The notes beneath the pieces were generated by a model that saw only the letters and a program-made list of their open reading frames with translations, did not search any database and was not told the DNA's origin. DNA of 31,878 bases. Origin: a virus. Position numbers and translations under genes: made by a program. Numbering within the stretch: position 1 is the first letter of the stretch; every line of letters starts with the position of its first letter. The stretch spans positions 1 through 31,878 of the IMG/VR virus record IMGVR_UViG_3300007539_000104. One strand, given 5' to 3'. Below are positions 1 through 7,848 of the stretch, in pieces.

Positions 1-2
1 AA

Positions 3-305
3 GCAATGCAACCATATTTTGGTTATGTTTATGATTTTATTGAGGATATGAAAAAAGTATTCCCAACACTTAAAGATGATTGGGGTATTTATGTTCCTGA
101 AGTAAAATATCTATCACCTGAACCATTAGTTAATTACGATAATTTATCTTTAACTAAATTTCCAAATGTTCACTTTGTAGGTGATGCTTTAAGTGCCAGA
201 GGTATTACAGTATCTGGATCCCAAGGTACACTTGTTGCCGAGAAAATTTTGGAATGTAATAAAAAAAGTCGTATATTAATGTCAAATAAAAAAGAATTAG
301 TATGA
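3..305 (+). CDS. FAD-dependent oxidoreductase, C-terminal fragment (partial at left edge)
   Basis: The reading frame is open to the left edge, so this is the last ~100 residues of a longer protein. The first in-window ATG is at 6 but need not be the start. The visible signature is the FNAD-type closing segment FPNVHFVGDALSARGI followed by TVSGSQGTLVAEKIL. The GD motif that binds the FAD ribityl-phosphate, then a glycine/small-residue helix, is typical of FAD/NAD(P)-binding dehydrogenases of the COG2509/thioredoxin-reductase-like type. The preceding YVPEVKYLSPEPLVNY also fits that family. The Rossmann GxGxxG part lies outside the window, so neither substrate nor completeness can be judged. The next gene starts inside its last codons (ATGA overlap), suggesting translational coupling. 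Family call is moderate; the specific reaction is unknown. Confidence 0.55.
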   Translation, partial: AMQPYFGYVYDFIEDMKKVFPTLKDDWGIYVPEVKYLSPEPLVNYDNLSLTKFPNVHFVGDALSARGITVSGSQGTLVAEKILECNKKSRILMSNKKELV

Positions 306-568
306 GTATAGAATCAGGTCAAAAATTCCCACAATCAAGAAAATTAACAAAACCAGATGGCACTATTGCCTATACTTGGGATGGAAAATTACATAATTGG
401 GAAGGCCCAGCTTTAATACCAGAAGGTAACGAAAAAAAAGCAGAATATTATCTTTATGGGATGCAAAAAACAAATGAAGAATGGAAAGAAATGAGACGTC
501 AAAGAGAAGGCATTCCATTTTATAAAAACCAATCTATGAAATCTCAATTATCAGATTATAGAAATTAA
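302..568 (+). CDS. Small hypothetical protein with a DGPA/MORN-like segment
   Basis: An 88-residue soluble protein with no signal peptide or membrane segment. The centre reads DGTIAYTWDGKLHNWEGPAL followed by a YYLYGM strand. This resembles one unit of the short repeat G-x-LHR-x-DGPA found in many phage and bacterial proteins of unknown function (YwqK/MORN-like beta hairpins). Only about one to one and a half units are present, and the C-terminal 40 residues are charged and helical. It overlaps the upstream oxidoreductase by 4 nt, and its stop overlaps the next ATG by 1 nt, so it belongs to a tight operon. No function can be assigned. Confidence 0.7.
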   Translation: MSIESGQKFPQSRKLTKPDGTIAYTWDGKLHNWEGPALIPEGNEKKAEYYLYGMQKTNEEWKEMRRQREGIPFYKNQSMKSQLSDYRN

Positions 569-990
569 TGAAAAGAAAAGCAGTTATAGTTAGTGGTTAT
601 TTTAATCCAATTCATGTTGGTCATTTAGAATTATTTGAAAATGCTTCTAATGAAGGTGACTTTTTAATTGTTATTGTTAATTCTGATTTACAAAGGGAAT
701 TAAAAGGTTCTAAAGAGTTTATGTCTGAAGATGAAAGATTAAAAATAGTTCAATCAATTAAAGGTGTTGGTTTAGCTTTACTTTCTATAGATAAAGATTC
801 TACACAAAATGAAACATTAAAACACTTATATAATGAATATGGTGTTATGTGGGATTTAACATTTGCTAATGGTGGGGATCAAACCAATACAAGTATTCCA
901 GAAAGCGTGACTTGTAATAAGTTAGGTATTAAATTAGTAGATGGGTTAGGTGATAAAATTCAATCAAGCAGTTGGTTATTAAATAAATAA
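568..990 (+). CDS. HxGH-family nucleotidylyltransferase (cytidylyl-/adenylyltransferase-like)
   Basis: A 140-residue protein of the nucleotidylyltransferase alpha/beta-phosphodiesterase fold. The N-terminal GYFNPIHVGHLELFENA carries the HxGH nucleotide-binding motif (H16-V-G-H19), followed by LIVIVNSDLQRELKG and EDERLKIVQSIKGV. That order is typical of glycerol-3-phosphate cytidylyltransferase and the heptose-1-phosphate adenylyltransferase (RfaE/HldE) family. A GGD follows around residue 112, and the C-terminal KIQSSSWLL sits where the second signature (ISSS/T) is expected. The family transfers a nucleotidyl group to a phosphorylated sugar, polyol or nicotinamide nucleotide. The adjacent kinase raises a NadR-like possibility, but the heptose/polyol type fits the sequence better. 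With the sugar cassette at 17622 it could supply an activated sugar; that is inference. Confidence 0.8.
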   Translation: MKRKAVIVSGYFNPIHVGHLELFENASNEGDFLIVIVNSDLQRELKGSKEFMSEDERLKIVQSIKGVGLALLSIDKDSTQNETLKHLYNEYGVMWDLTFANGGDQTNTSIPESVTCNKLGIKLVDGLGDKIQSSSWLLNK

Positions 991-991
991 T

Positions 992-1522
992 ATGAAAATA
1001 GGTTTATGTGGTACAATGAGTGTAGGTAAAACTACACTAGTAAAAGCGTTAAAAGAATTACCTGAATTTAAAGATTATAAATTTGCTACTGAACGTAGTA
1101 AATACTTAAGTGATTTGGGTATCCCATTAAATACAGACTCAACATTAAAAGGTCAAACAGTATTCTTATCAGAACGTTGTGCTGAATTAATGCATGATAA
1201 ATTAATAACAGATAGAACTATATTTGATGTTATGGCTTTTGCTAAATGTGCTAAATCAATAGATTTAAATGAAAGTGAAGCATTTGAAGATTATGCTGCT
1301 AGATTTATTAGAGAATATGATTATATTTTTTACATTTCTCCTGAAGGTATTCCTATTGAAGATAATGGTGTTCGCGAAACAGATGAGCATTATAGAGATT
1401 TAATTGATTTTACTATTACACATTTACTTAAAAGACATGGCTTTAGAACTAATCATGTTTCAGAAATTAAGGGTTCAACAGAAGAACGTATTCAACAAAT
1501 ATTAAACATTATAAACTCTTAA
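992..1522 (+). CDS. P-loop NTPase/kinase, NadR kinase-like (AAA_28 type)
   Basis: A 176-residue P-loop protein. The N-terminus has a Walker A GTMSVGKT (residues 7-14). The segment LITDRTIFDVMAFAKC resembles the D-R-T motif of small kinases that phosphorylate nucleosides or nicotinamide riboside (NadR C-terminal domain, AAA_28). The following segment DYIFYISPEGIPIEDNGVR, with the R-ETDEHYRDLID helix, looks like the lid. The length equals a stand-alone kinase domain. It starts 1 nt after the stop of the nucleotidylyltransferase gene, so the two probably act together. In NadR the same two activities are fused in one chain, making a split NAD-salvage pair one hypothesis. A nucleotide kinase or polynucleotide-repair role is an alternative. 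Substrate uncertain. Confidence 0.75.
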   Translation: MKIGLCGTMSVGKTTLVKALKELPEFKDYKFATERSKYLSDLGIPLNTDSTLKGQTVFLSERCAELMHDKLITDRTIFDVMAFAKCAKSIDLNESEAFEDYAARFIREYDYIFYISPEGIPIEDNGVRETDEHYRDLIDFTITHLLKRHGFRTNHVSEIKGSTEERIQQILNIINS

Positions 1523-1523
1523 C

Positions 1524-1533
1524 ATATTTATAA
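1524..1533 (+). promoter_or_regulatory. Late-gene signal ATATTTATAA
   Basis: Exact copy of the recurrent 10-mer, 15 nt before the ATG at 1549 and followed by TAAAA. It lies in the only gap between the metabolic genes and the late region, so it probably opens the late operon. Promoter role is inferred from recurrence. Confidence 0.6.
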
Positions 1534-1548
1534 TAAAACCTTATTATA

Positions 1549-2088
1549 ATGAAAAAATCTGAGTTAAAAAATTATATTAGAGAAGAGATTATCTCTACAT
1601 TATCTGAAGATATTGAGGATGATATTAAAGCATTAGACGCATACGATGCTAAATTAGATGATGTAATTAAGAAAAAACAAGAAGCAGGTATTGAAGAGGG
1701 TAAAGATCATTGGGCTGATTATACAGATATAGGCCAATCTTATTTAGAAGGATTTGGTAAAAAACACTCTTTAACACAAGACCAATTAGAAAAATTAGGT
1801 AAAAAAATAGTAGACCAACTATACAAAGGTGATGTTGCTAAAGCATATGATGCTATTGTTAAAAGAGATTTGAAAGAAGATGATGATAAAGAACCATCTG
1901 ATGCTGAAATTAAAAAGAACAAAAGTTTAGCTAAGGCCGCTGAAGAATTAGCTGTATTAACTCGTGAAATGAAATCATTAGCTAAAAAATATTCTAAAGC
2001 TGAAGGGCAAGAAAAAGAAGATTTACTAAATAAATTAAAATCTAAAACTAAATTAAAAAAAGAATTAGATAAAATTTTAGATAAATAA
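1549..2088 (+). CDS. Hypothetical charged helical protein with an IREEI-type N-terminus
   Basis: A 179-residue, highly charged, almost wholly helical protein without signal peptide or membrane segment. The N-terminus MKKSELKNYIREEI is a pattern I know from many virion-associated proteins of marine T4-like phages, often at the start of head or tail proteins of unknown function. The C-terminal ~60 residues are Lys/Glu-rich and likely coiled coil. It has its own ATATTTATAA signal 15 nt upstream and no Shine-Dalgarno. It precedes the spanin-like pair and terminase in the late region, which suggests a late structural or assembly role. The function is not recognised. Confidence 0.75.
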   Translation: MKKSELKNYIREEIISTLSEDIEDDIKALDAYDAKLDDVIKKKQEAGIEEGKDHWADYTDIGQSYLEGFGKKHSLTQDQLEKLGKKIVDQLYKGDVAKAYDAIVKRDLKEDDDKEPSDAEIKKNKSLAKAAEELAVLTREMKSLAKKYSKAEGQEKEDLLNKLKSKTKLKKELDKILDK

Positions 2089-2095
2089 AAATATT

Positions 2096-2479
2096 ATGTT
2101 AGGATGGTTAAAAAGAAATTATCCATTATTTGTTATAATAGGAGCATGTTTAATAGTCTTTAACTTTTTTAGTGAAAAAGAAGATTATGTAAATGAATAC
2201 AATGCTAAAATAGAAGCATTAGAACAAAAAGTTGATTCGTTGCATAGTATAAACGATGAATTAACTTTTAAGATTGATACATTAAATGTACAAATAGGTA
2301 AATTAGATCAAGAACTCGATCTTAAAGATAATAGAATAAACAACTTAAGATATGAAATTAGTACTAAAGTTGATGCTGTTGACAGCTTTAATGATGACGA
2401 GCTTGAAAGGTTTTTCACAGAGCGTTACAGACAGTACCTCGATTCAATTACAAAAGCCAGTAGCACGTCTAGTAATTAA
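2096..2479 (+). CDS. Membrane-anchored coiled-coil protein, i-spanin-like
   Basis: A 127-residue protein with a single N-terminal membrane segment (about residues 9-26, YPLFVIIGACLIVFNFF) preceded by LKR, so the C-terminus should face the periplasm. Residues ~35-95 form a long coiled coil (KIEALEQKVDSLHSIN, then DTLNVQIGKLDQELDLKD). This is the architecture of inner-membrane spanins (Rz type) that help disrupt the outer membrane at lysis. A second gene in another frame starts at 2352 inside its 3' end, as Rz1 often does inside Rz. It has no cysteine other than one in the membrane segment. No endolysin or holin is visible nearby, so the lysis role rests on architecture alone. Alternative: a generic phage membrane protein. 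Confidence 0.7.
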   Translation: MLGWLKRNYPLFVIIGACLIVFNFFSEKEDYVNEYNAKIEALEQKVDSLHSINDELTFKIDTLNVQIGKLDQELDLKDNRINNLRYEISTKVDAVDSFNDDELERFFTERYRQYLDSITKASSTSSN

Positions 2480-2765
2480 AGACCTTATAACTGGAGATGG
2501 AGCTAAAGAAGAATTAGCTCTAAATATAGATAAAATTAAAATTTTAGAACAAAAAGTAGTTCTAAAAGATAGTATTATTACTAATTTAAATTTTCAAATA
2601 GGTAATTTTAATACCATTCTGTCTACTAAATCAGACCAATTACTTATAGCTCAAGAATTATCAAAAAAATTAGAACAAGATCTACAAAAACAAAAGTTAA
2701 AAAATAAATTAACTATGGGAGCGGGTTTAGTAGGGATTGTTGCTGCTGTATTAATAGTAAAATAA
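2352..2765 (+). CDS. Exported coiled-coil protein with C-terminal membrane anchor, spanin-partner candidate
   Basis: A 137-residue protein beginning inside the previous gene in a different frame (128 nt shared). Residues 1-23 are a signal peptide (MKLVLKLMLLTALMM, then LKGFSQ), with a flavobacterial-style end and no lipobox cysteine; the protein has no cysteine at all. Residues ~55-120 are coiled coil (KIKILEQKVVLKDSIITNL, then LEQDLQKQK). The C-terminus MGAGLVGIVAAVLIVK is a membrane segment. It shares short strings with its partner (LEQKV, a QIG turn, an LKD-x-I-NL stretch), suggesting related or pairing coiled coils. The signal-plus-C-terminal-anchor layout resembles unimolecular spanins, but the lipid anchor is missing. 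The ATG is chosen because it is the only start giving a complete signal peptide. Confidence 0.7.
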   Translation: MKLVLKLMLLTALMMTSLKGFSQSVTDSTSIQLQKPVARLVIKDLITGDGAKEELALNIDKIKILEQKVVLKDSIITNLNFQIGNFNTILSTKSDQLLIAQELSKKLEQDLQKQKLKNKLTMGAGLVGIVAAVLIVK

Positions 2766-2766
2766 T

Positions 2767-4335
2767 ATGTCTGAGTTAAAAAAAGTAATACGTCAAGAGT
2801 ATTTAAGGTGTGCTAAAGACCCAGTACATTTTATGAAAAAATACTGTTATATCCAACACCCCCAAAGAGGACGTATTCAATTTAATCTATACCCATTTCA
2901 AGAAAAAGTATTAACATTAATGAGAGATAATCCTTATTCGATTATCTTAAAGTCAAGACAGTTAGGTATATCAACTTTATCTGCAGGTTATTCTTTATGG
3001 TTAATGATATTCCATAAAGATAAAAATATACTTTGTATTGCTACTAAACAAGAAACAGCTAAAAACATGGTTACAAAGGTAAAGTTTATGTATGAAAACT
3101 TACCTTCTTGGCTTAAGGTAGATGCAGACGAAAATAATAAATTAACCCTGAGATTAAAAAATGGATCCCAAATTAAAGCCACATCAGCAAGTTCAGATGC
3201 AGGTAGATCCGAAGCAGTATCTTTGCTATTAATTGATGAGGCAGCATTTATTGATAACATTGGGGAGATATGGGCCTCAGCTCAACAAACATTAGCAACT
3301 GGTGGGGGTTGTATAGCATTATCTACTCCTTATGGTACTGGTAATTGGTTTCATCAAACATGGGCAAGAGCAGAAGCAGCAGAAAATGAATTTTTACCTA
3401 TTAAATTACCTTGGTATGTTCACCCAGAACGAGATCAATCATGGAGAGATAGACAAGATGAATTACTAGGTGATCCTAGAATGGCAGCTCAAGAATGTGA
3501 CTGTGACTTTTCAACATCTGGTGACATTGTGTTTTATCCCGAATATATTGAATACTATGAAAAATCTTACATTAAAGATCCGTTAGAAAAACGAGGAGCG
3601 GATCAAAATTTATGGGTTTGGGAATCACCTGATTATACTAGAGATTATATTGTAGTAGCTGATGTATCTAGAGGAGATGGGAAAGACTACTCAGCATGTC
3701 ATGTAATTGATGTATCAAATAATGTACAAGTAGCGGAATATAAAGGTCAAATTGGTACAAAAGAATATGGTCATTTATTAGTAGGTTTAGCCACTGAATA
3801 TAATGAAGCAATGTTAGTAATTGAAAATGCTAATATTGGTTGGGCAACTATACAAGTTGCTATTGATAGACAATATCCTAACCTTTACTATTCACAAAGG
3901 AGTGATTCCCCAAATGCTAATTCGTATTTTGACAAATACCAAGACCATTCAAAAATGGTAGCTGGTTTTACTATGTCATCTAGAACTAGACCTATGGTAA
4001 TAGGTAAATTTCAAGAATACATTGGTGATAAAGGAGTAACAATTCAATCTAAAAGGTTGATAGAGGAAATGAAAGTATTTATTTGGCGTAACGGAAGAGC
4101 AGAAGCACAATCGGGGTATAACGATGATTTAGTTATGTCTTTTGGTATTGCAATGTACATTAGAGATACAGCTTTAAAATTAAGACAACGAGGTTTAGAA
4201 TCCACTCGCAACGCTCTAGATAATATGTCAGTAAATAGAACAACATATCAAGGTGGGTATTTTTCAAAGGGTACTGACAACCCTTACCATATAGATACCC
4301 AAAATGGCCAAGAAGATATTAGATGGCTTTTTTAA
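2767..4335 (+). CDS. gp17: Terminase large subunit (gp17-like packaging ATPase/nuclease)
   Basis: A 522-residue motor protein that pumps DNA into the prohead and cuts concatemers. The N-terminal ATPase domain shows a Walker A variant SRQLGIST (residues 63-70), Walker B LLLIDEAA (153-160; D157, catalytic E158) and coupling motif STP (186-188). The C-terminal RNase H-like nuclease domain shows three acidic positions: VVADVSRGDGKD (D299), MLVIENANIGW (E353) and GYNDDLVMS (D453/D454). The length is close to T4 gp17 (about 610 residues) but shorter. It starts 1 nt after the spanin-like gene, so it is co-transcribed with the preceding genes. No small terminase (gp16) gene is seen next to it, unlike T4. 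Confidence 0.97.
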   Translation: MSELKKVIRQEYLRCAKDPVHFMKKYCYIQHPQRGRIQFNLYPFQEKVLTLMRDNPYSIILKSRQLGISTLSAGYSLWLMIFHKDKNILCIATKQETAKNMVTKVKFMYENLPSWLKVDADENNKLTLRLKNGSQIKATSASSDAGRSEAVSLLLIDEAAFIDNIGEIWASAQQTLATGGGCIALSTPYGTGNWFHQTWARAEAAENEFLPIKLPWYVHPERDQSWRDRQDELLGDPRMAAQECDCDFSTSGDIVFYPEYIEYYEKSYIKDPLEKRGADQNLWVWESPDYTRDYIVVADVSRGDGKDYSACHVIDVSNNVQVAEYKGQIGTKEYGHLLVGLATEYNEAMLVIENANIGWATIQVAIDRQYPNLYYSQRSDSPNANSYFDKYQDHSKMVAGFTMSSRTRPMVIGKFQEYIGDKGVTIQSKRLIEEMKVFIWRNGRAEAQSGYNDDLVMSFGIAMYIRDTALKLRQRGLESTRNALDNMSVNRTTYQGGYFSKGTDNPYHIDTQNGQEDIRWLF

Positions 4336-4338
4336 ACA

Positions 4339-4348
4339 ATATTTATAA
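4339..4348 (+). promoter_or_regulatory. Late-gene signal ATATTTATAA
   Basis: Exact copy of the recurrent 10-mer in the 28-nt gap between terminase and portal, 15 nt before the portal ATG. Confidence 0.6.
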
Positions 4349-4363
4349 CAATAACTATATACA

Positions 4364-6289
4364 ATGGCTGATAAAAGCATATTTTCAAGATTACAAAGAT
4401 TATTCTCAACTGATGTAATAATCCGAAATGTAGGTGGAAACCAAATTAAAACTATAGACTCAGGTAATATTCAATCTAGCGGTGAATATGAAACTAATGC
4501 TTTAGTTGATAGATATAACAGAATTTATTCTACAGCTCCATCTTCTTTATATGGGGCACAATTTAATTTAAATTACCAATACTTACGTACTATGATTTAT
4601 TCAGAGTACGATGTAATGGACCAAGATGCTATTATTGCTTCTGCTTTAGATATTTTAGCAGATGAATCTACATTAAAAAATGATATGGGAGAAGTACTTC
4701 AAATTAGAAGTGCTAACGAAGATATACAAAAAATATTATATAATTTATTTTATGACGTATTAAATATTGAATTTAATCTTTGGATGTGGATTAGACAAAT
4801 GTGTAAGTATGGTGATTTCTTCTTGAAATTAGAAATAGCAGAAAAGTTTGGAGTTTATAATGTTATACCTTATACAGCTTACCATATGGAAAGACAAGAA
4901 GGATATAATGAAGAAAACCCATCAGAAATAAGATATATCTATAACCCAGAAGGATATGTAGGAGGTGGAACTAGCAGCTCAGGGTATTATACAGTAAATC
5001 AAAATCCAGATAATACAACAGGTATTATATTTGATAATTATGAAATTGCTCATTTTAGATTAATTGGGGATGTCAACTATTTACCTTATGGTAGAGCTTA
5101 TATTGAACCTGCTCGTAAGTTATATAAACAATATTCTTTAATGGAAGATGCAATGTTAATCCATAGAATTGCTCGTGCCCCAGAAAAAAGAATATTTTAT
5201 ATAAATGTAGGAGCTATTCCACCTAATGAAATAGAAACATTTATGCAGAAAACTATTTCTAAAATGAAACGTACTCCTTATATGGATGAAAAAACAGGTG
5301 AGTATAATTTAAAATATAACATGCAAAACATGTTAGAAGATTTTTATATTCCTGTTCGTGGAAATGATAATACAACTAAAATAGATACTACCCCTGGTTT
5401 ACAATATGATGGAATACAAGATGTAGAATATTTAAGAGGTAAATTATTTGCTGCTCTTAAAATACCTAAAGCATTTTTAGGGTATGAAGAAGGATTAGAA
5501 GGTAAAGCAACATTAGCACAACAAGATATTAGATTTGCTCGTACAATTGATCGTATCCAAAGAATTATCCTATCAGAGCTAAATAAAATTGCTTTAGTAC
5601 ATTTATATACTCAAGGGTATACAGATGAGACATTAACTAATTTTACTTTAAATATGACTACTCCTTCGATCATCTATGATCAGGAAAGAATTGAGTTGAT
5701 GAAATCAAAAGCTGAATTATCTGCTACTTTATTAGAACAAGGTTTAGTACCATCTGATTGGATTTATGATAATATTTACCACTTTAGCGAAGATCAATAT
5801 GATGAATATAGAGATTTAGTTAGAGAAGATGCTAAACGTAAATTTAGATTAGCACAAATAGAAGCAGAAGGAAACGACCCAGTTGAAACTGGTAAATCAT
5901 ATGGTACCCCTCATGATTTAGCTTCATTATATGGTAAAGGAAGAATGTATTCAGACCCCGGTAATGTACCAAACCCTGAAACATATGCTTCTGATGACCC
6001 TAAATTAGGAAGGCCAAAAGATACTAATGTAAAACGTAATACACAAGATGATAATTTTGGTAAAGATAGATTAGGTACTAAACGAATGAAGGATAAAGAT
6101 AAAAATGATTCTGATTCTATAAAACCTAATTTTAAAGGAGGTCCTTTAGCATTAGAAAGTGCTCACATAACATATCTAAAAAATAAAGATATGTTTAAAA
6201 ATATCCCTCAACCTAATAAAAAACAATTAGTATTTGAGGAAGATAAAAATGATACGTCATTATTAGATGAAAAACAATTAAAGGAGTAA
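4364..6289 (+). CDS. gp20: Portal vertex protein (gp20-like)
   Basis: A 641-residue portal that forms the ring at the head vertex through which DNA passes. Family-typical segments appear in order: YDVMDQDAIIASALDILADE near residue 85; the clip/stem region with LPYGRAYIEPARKLYKQY; MEDAMLIHRIARAPEKRIF; then a core reading TPGLQYDGIQDVEYLRGKL and IPKAFLGYEEGLEGKATLA. These are the strongest conserved blocks of T4-like gp20. The length is greater than T4 gp20 (524 residues). The extra sequence is a charged low-complexity C-terminal tail (from ~residue 530: DDPKLGRPKDTNVKRN and onward). Its position directly after terminase fits the packaging module, though T4 has sheath and tube genes in between. 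Confidence 0.97.
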   Translation: MADKSIFSRLQRLFSTDVIIRNVGGNQIKTIDSGNIQSSGEYETNALVDRYNRIYSTAPSSLYGAQFNLNYQYLRTMIYSEYDVMDQDAIIASALDILADESTLKNDMGEVLQIRSANEDIQKILYNLFYDVLNIEFNLWMWIRQMCKYGDFFLKLEIAEKFGVYNVIPYTAYHMERQEGYNEENPSEIRYIYNPEGYVGGGTSSSGYYTVNQNPDNTTGIIFDNYEIAHFRLIGDVNYLPYGRAYIEPARKLYKQYSLMEDAMLIHRIARAPEKRIFYINVGAIPPNEIETFMQKTISKMKRTPYMDEKTGEYNLKYNMQNMLEDFYIPVRGNDNTTKIDTTPGLQYDGIQDVEYLRGKLFAALKIPKAFLGYEEGLEGKATLAQQDIRFARTIDRIQRIILSELNKIALVHLYTQGYTDETLTNFTLNMTTPSIIYDQERIELMKSKAELSATLLEQGLVPSDWIYDNIYHFSEDQYDEYRDLVREDAKRKFRLAQIEAEGNDPVETGKSYGTPHDLASLYGKGRMYSDPGNVPNPETYASDDPKLGRPKDTNVKRNTQDDNFGKDRLGTKRMKDKDKNDSDSIKPNFKGGPLALESAHITYLKNKDMFKNIPQPNKKQLVFEEDKNDTSLLDEKQLKE

Positions 6290-6299
6290 ATTTTTTCTA

Positions 6300-6309
6300 A
6301 TATTTATAA
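6300..6309 (+). promoter_or_regulatory. Late-gene signal ATATTTATAA
   Basis: Exact copy of the recurrent 10-mer in the gap after the portal gene, 16 nt before the ATG at 6326. Confidence 0.55.
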
Positions 6310-6325
6310 ATAAATATATTTTTTG

Positions 6326-7189
6326 ATGAAAATAAAACATTCAAAGTACAAGAATACAGGGATTTTATTTGAACTGTTAGTACGTCAAATCACCGCTGAT
6401 ACACTAAAAGGTGGTGACTCACCCGCTATTGATATTCTAAAAACTTATTTTGTTAAAACTAGTTTAGGCAAAGAATATAAGTTGTATGAGTCTATCTTAA
6501 AGTCTAAAGTATTGACTGAAGGTAGAGCAACTTTAGTTATTGATACTATATTAGAAGCATCTACTAAATTTAATAGAAAATCTTTAAAGAAACAGAAATA
6601 TAATTTAATTAATGAAATTAAAAAACATTATGACTTAGAATCATTTTTTGGTTCTAAAATATCTAATTATAAAGAATTAGCTTCTCTATATACTTTAATA
6701 GAAAGTATTAATTCTAAATCTATTTCAAATCCAACACAATTAGTTAATAATAAAGTAACTTTATTAGAACATCTAACTAAACAAGAAGTAAAACAACCTT
6801 CTAAACAATCAGTAATTGAAGAATTTTCTACATATGATAAAGATGTAAGAACTTTAACATATAAAGTATTGCTAGAAAAATTTAATAATAAATATGATTC
6901 TTTAACTGATGCTCAGAAATTAATTCTTAAAGAATATATAAACTCAGTAGACTCTACTCCAGATTTAAGAAATTTTTATAATGTTAAAATTACAGAATTA
7001 AAAAATATTTTAAAAGGAGAAACTAAAAATATTAAAGATAAAGCTACTCAAATCAAAATTACAGAAGTATCTAAATTTTTAGTTGAATTAGAAAAAACTG
7101 ATAAAGTTGGAGATAACAACTTAGTAGATTTGTTACGTTATTATCAATTAGTAAACGAAATACAAGTAGCAAATGGCACTCAAGTATAA
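6326..7189 (+). CDS. Conserved hypothetical head-region protein
   Basis: A 287-residue, lysine-rich, helical protein with no signal peptide or membrane segment. It begins MKIKHSKYKNTGILFELLVR, an N-terminal block I associate with an uncharacterised protein found between portal and protease in marine T4-like phages. I chose the ATG at 6326; a TTG one codon earlier (6323) is less likely. Its last 17 nt overlap the next gene, so it is coupled to the following head genes. T4 has the small core proteins gp67 and gp68 in this position, but this protein is much larger and I see no sequence reason to equate them. A prohead-assembly role is inferred from location only. Confidence 0.75.
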   Translation: MKIKHSKYKNTGILFELLVRQITADTLKGGDSPAIDILKTYFVKTSLGKEYKLYESILKSKVLTEGRATLVIDTILEASTKFNRKSLKKQKYNLINEIKKHYDLESFFGSKISNYKELASLYTLIESINSKSISNPTQLVNNKVTLLEHLTKQEVKQPSKQSVIEEFSTYDKDVRTLTYKVLLEKFNNKYDSLTDAQKLILKEYINSVDSTPDLRNFYNVKITELKNILKGETKNIKDKATQIKITEVSKFLVELEKTDKVGDNNLVDLLRYYQLVNEIQVANGTQV

Positions 7190-7847
7190 AATTAAAGAAG
7201 CACCTACTCCTAATTTAGCTAAACAAACTGGAGCTAAAATTGGTGATGTATCTTATTCTAAAGATGGAGATACTAAATTTGTAGTCAATAAAATAGACCC
7301 AGAAACAGGACAAGTAGGATGGAAAGTAATTCAACTCCCAGCATTTGAAAAATTAAATGATGATGTAGATTCACTAGTTTCTACAGCTAAAGGTGTTTAT
7401 ACTAAAACTAAAGATGATGAAAAGTTTAGAGAGTTTTATGAAGAAGCTAGACTTTTAAGAAATAAAATTAGAAAACATCTCCGTAATGAATACCCAGATG
7501 AGTATAAAAGAATGACTATGGAGGAAGAGATTGATGAAATGTCTACTACTGGTGGTGGAGCGGGATCTGCAAGCTTTAGTGCAGGAACAGGAATGCAATA
7601 TGCTACACCTTATGCTTTTAGAAAAAAAGGACAAAAGGCAAATATTAAAGCATATAAAGAATTAGGATACAAACCAGTTAAAACAGAAGGAGTTGGAGCA
7701 ACATTAGGACCAGGTCCTAAAGCAACAGAAGATGGGGTTAAAGATAATGCATATGTAAAACAATTTAAATATAAGTTAGTTCCTAAAACTAAGGATGGCA
7801 CTTACGTACAAAAGGGATCAGGACTTGAAGTAAATAAATTATTTTAA
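7173..7847 (+). CDS. Hypothetical head-region protein carrying the capsid-like TGGGAGS motif
   Basis: A 224-residue protein between portal and prohead protease. Residues 10-75 look like a small beta-rich domain (GAKIGDVSYSKDGDTKFVV, then TGQVGWKVIQLP), and 85-120 a charged helix. Residues 117-144 contain EEEIDEM followed by STTGGGAGSASFSAGTGMQY. This glycine-rich block closely matches residues 60-80 of the major capsid protein here, where it follows the expected protease cleavage site. The C-terminus is Lys/Gly-rich. It overlaps the previous gene by 17 nt and sits 1 nt before the next. A role as a core or internal head protein processed by gp21 is plausible but unproven. Confidence 0.75.
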   Translation: MALKYKIKEAPTPNLAKQTGAKIGDVSYSKDGDTKFVVNKIDPETGQVGWKVIQLPAFEKLNDDVDSLVSTAKGVYTKTKDDEKFREFYEEARLLRNKIRKHLRNEYPDEYKRMTMEEEIDEMSTTGGGAGSASFSAGTGMQYATPYAFRKKGQKANIKAYKELGYKPVKTEGVGATLGPGPKATEDGVKDNAYVKQFKYKLVPKTKDGTYVQKGSGLEVNKLF

Positions 7848-7848
7848 T

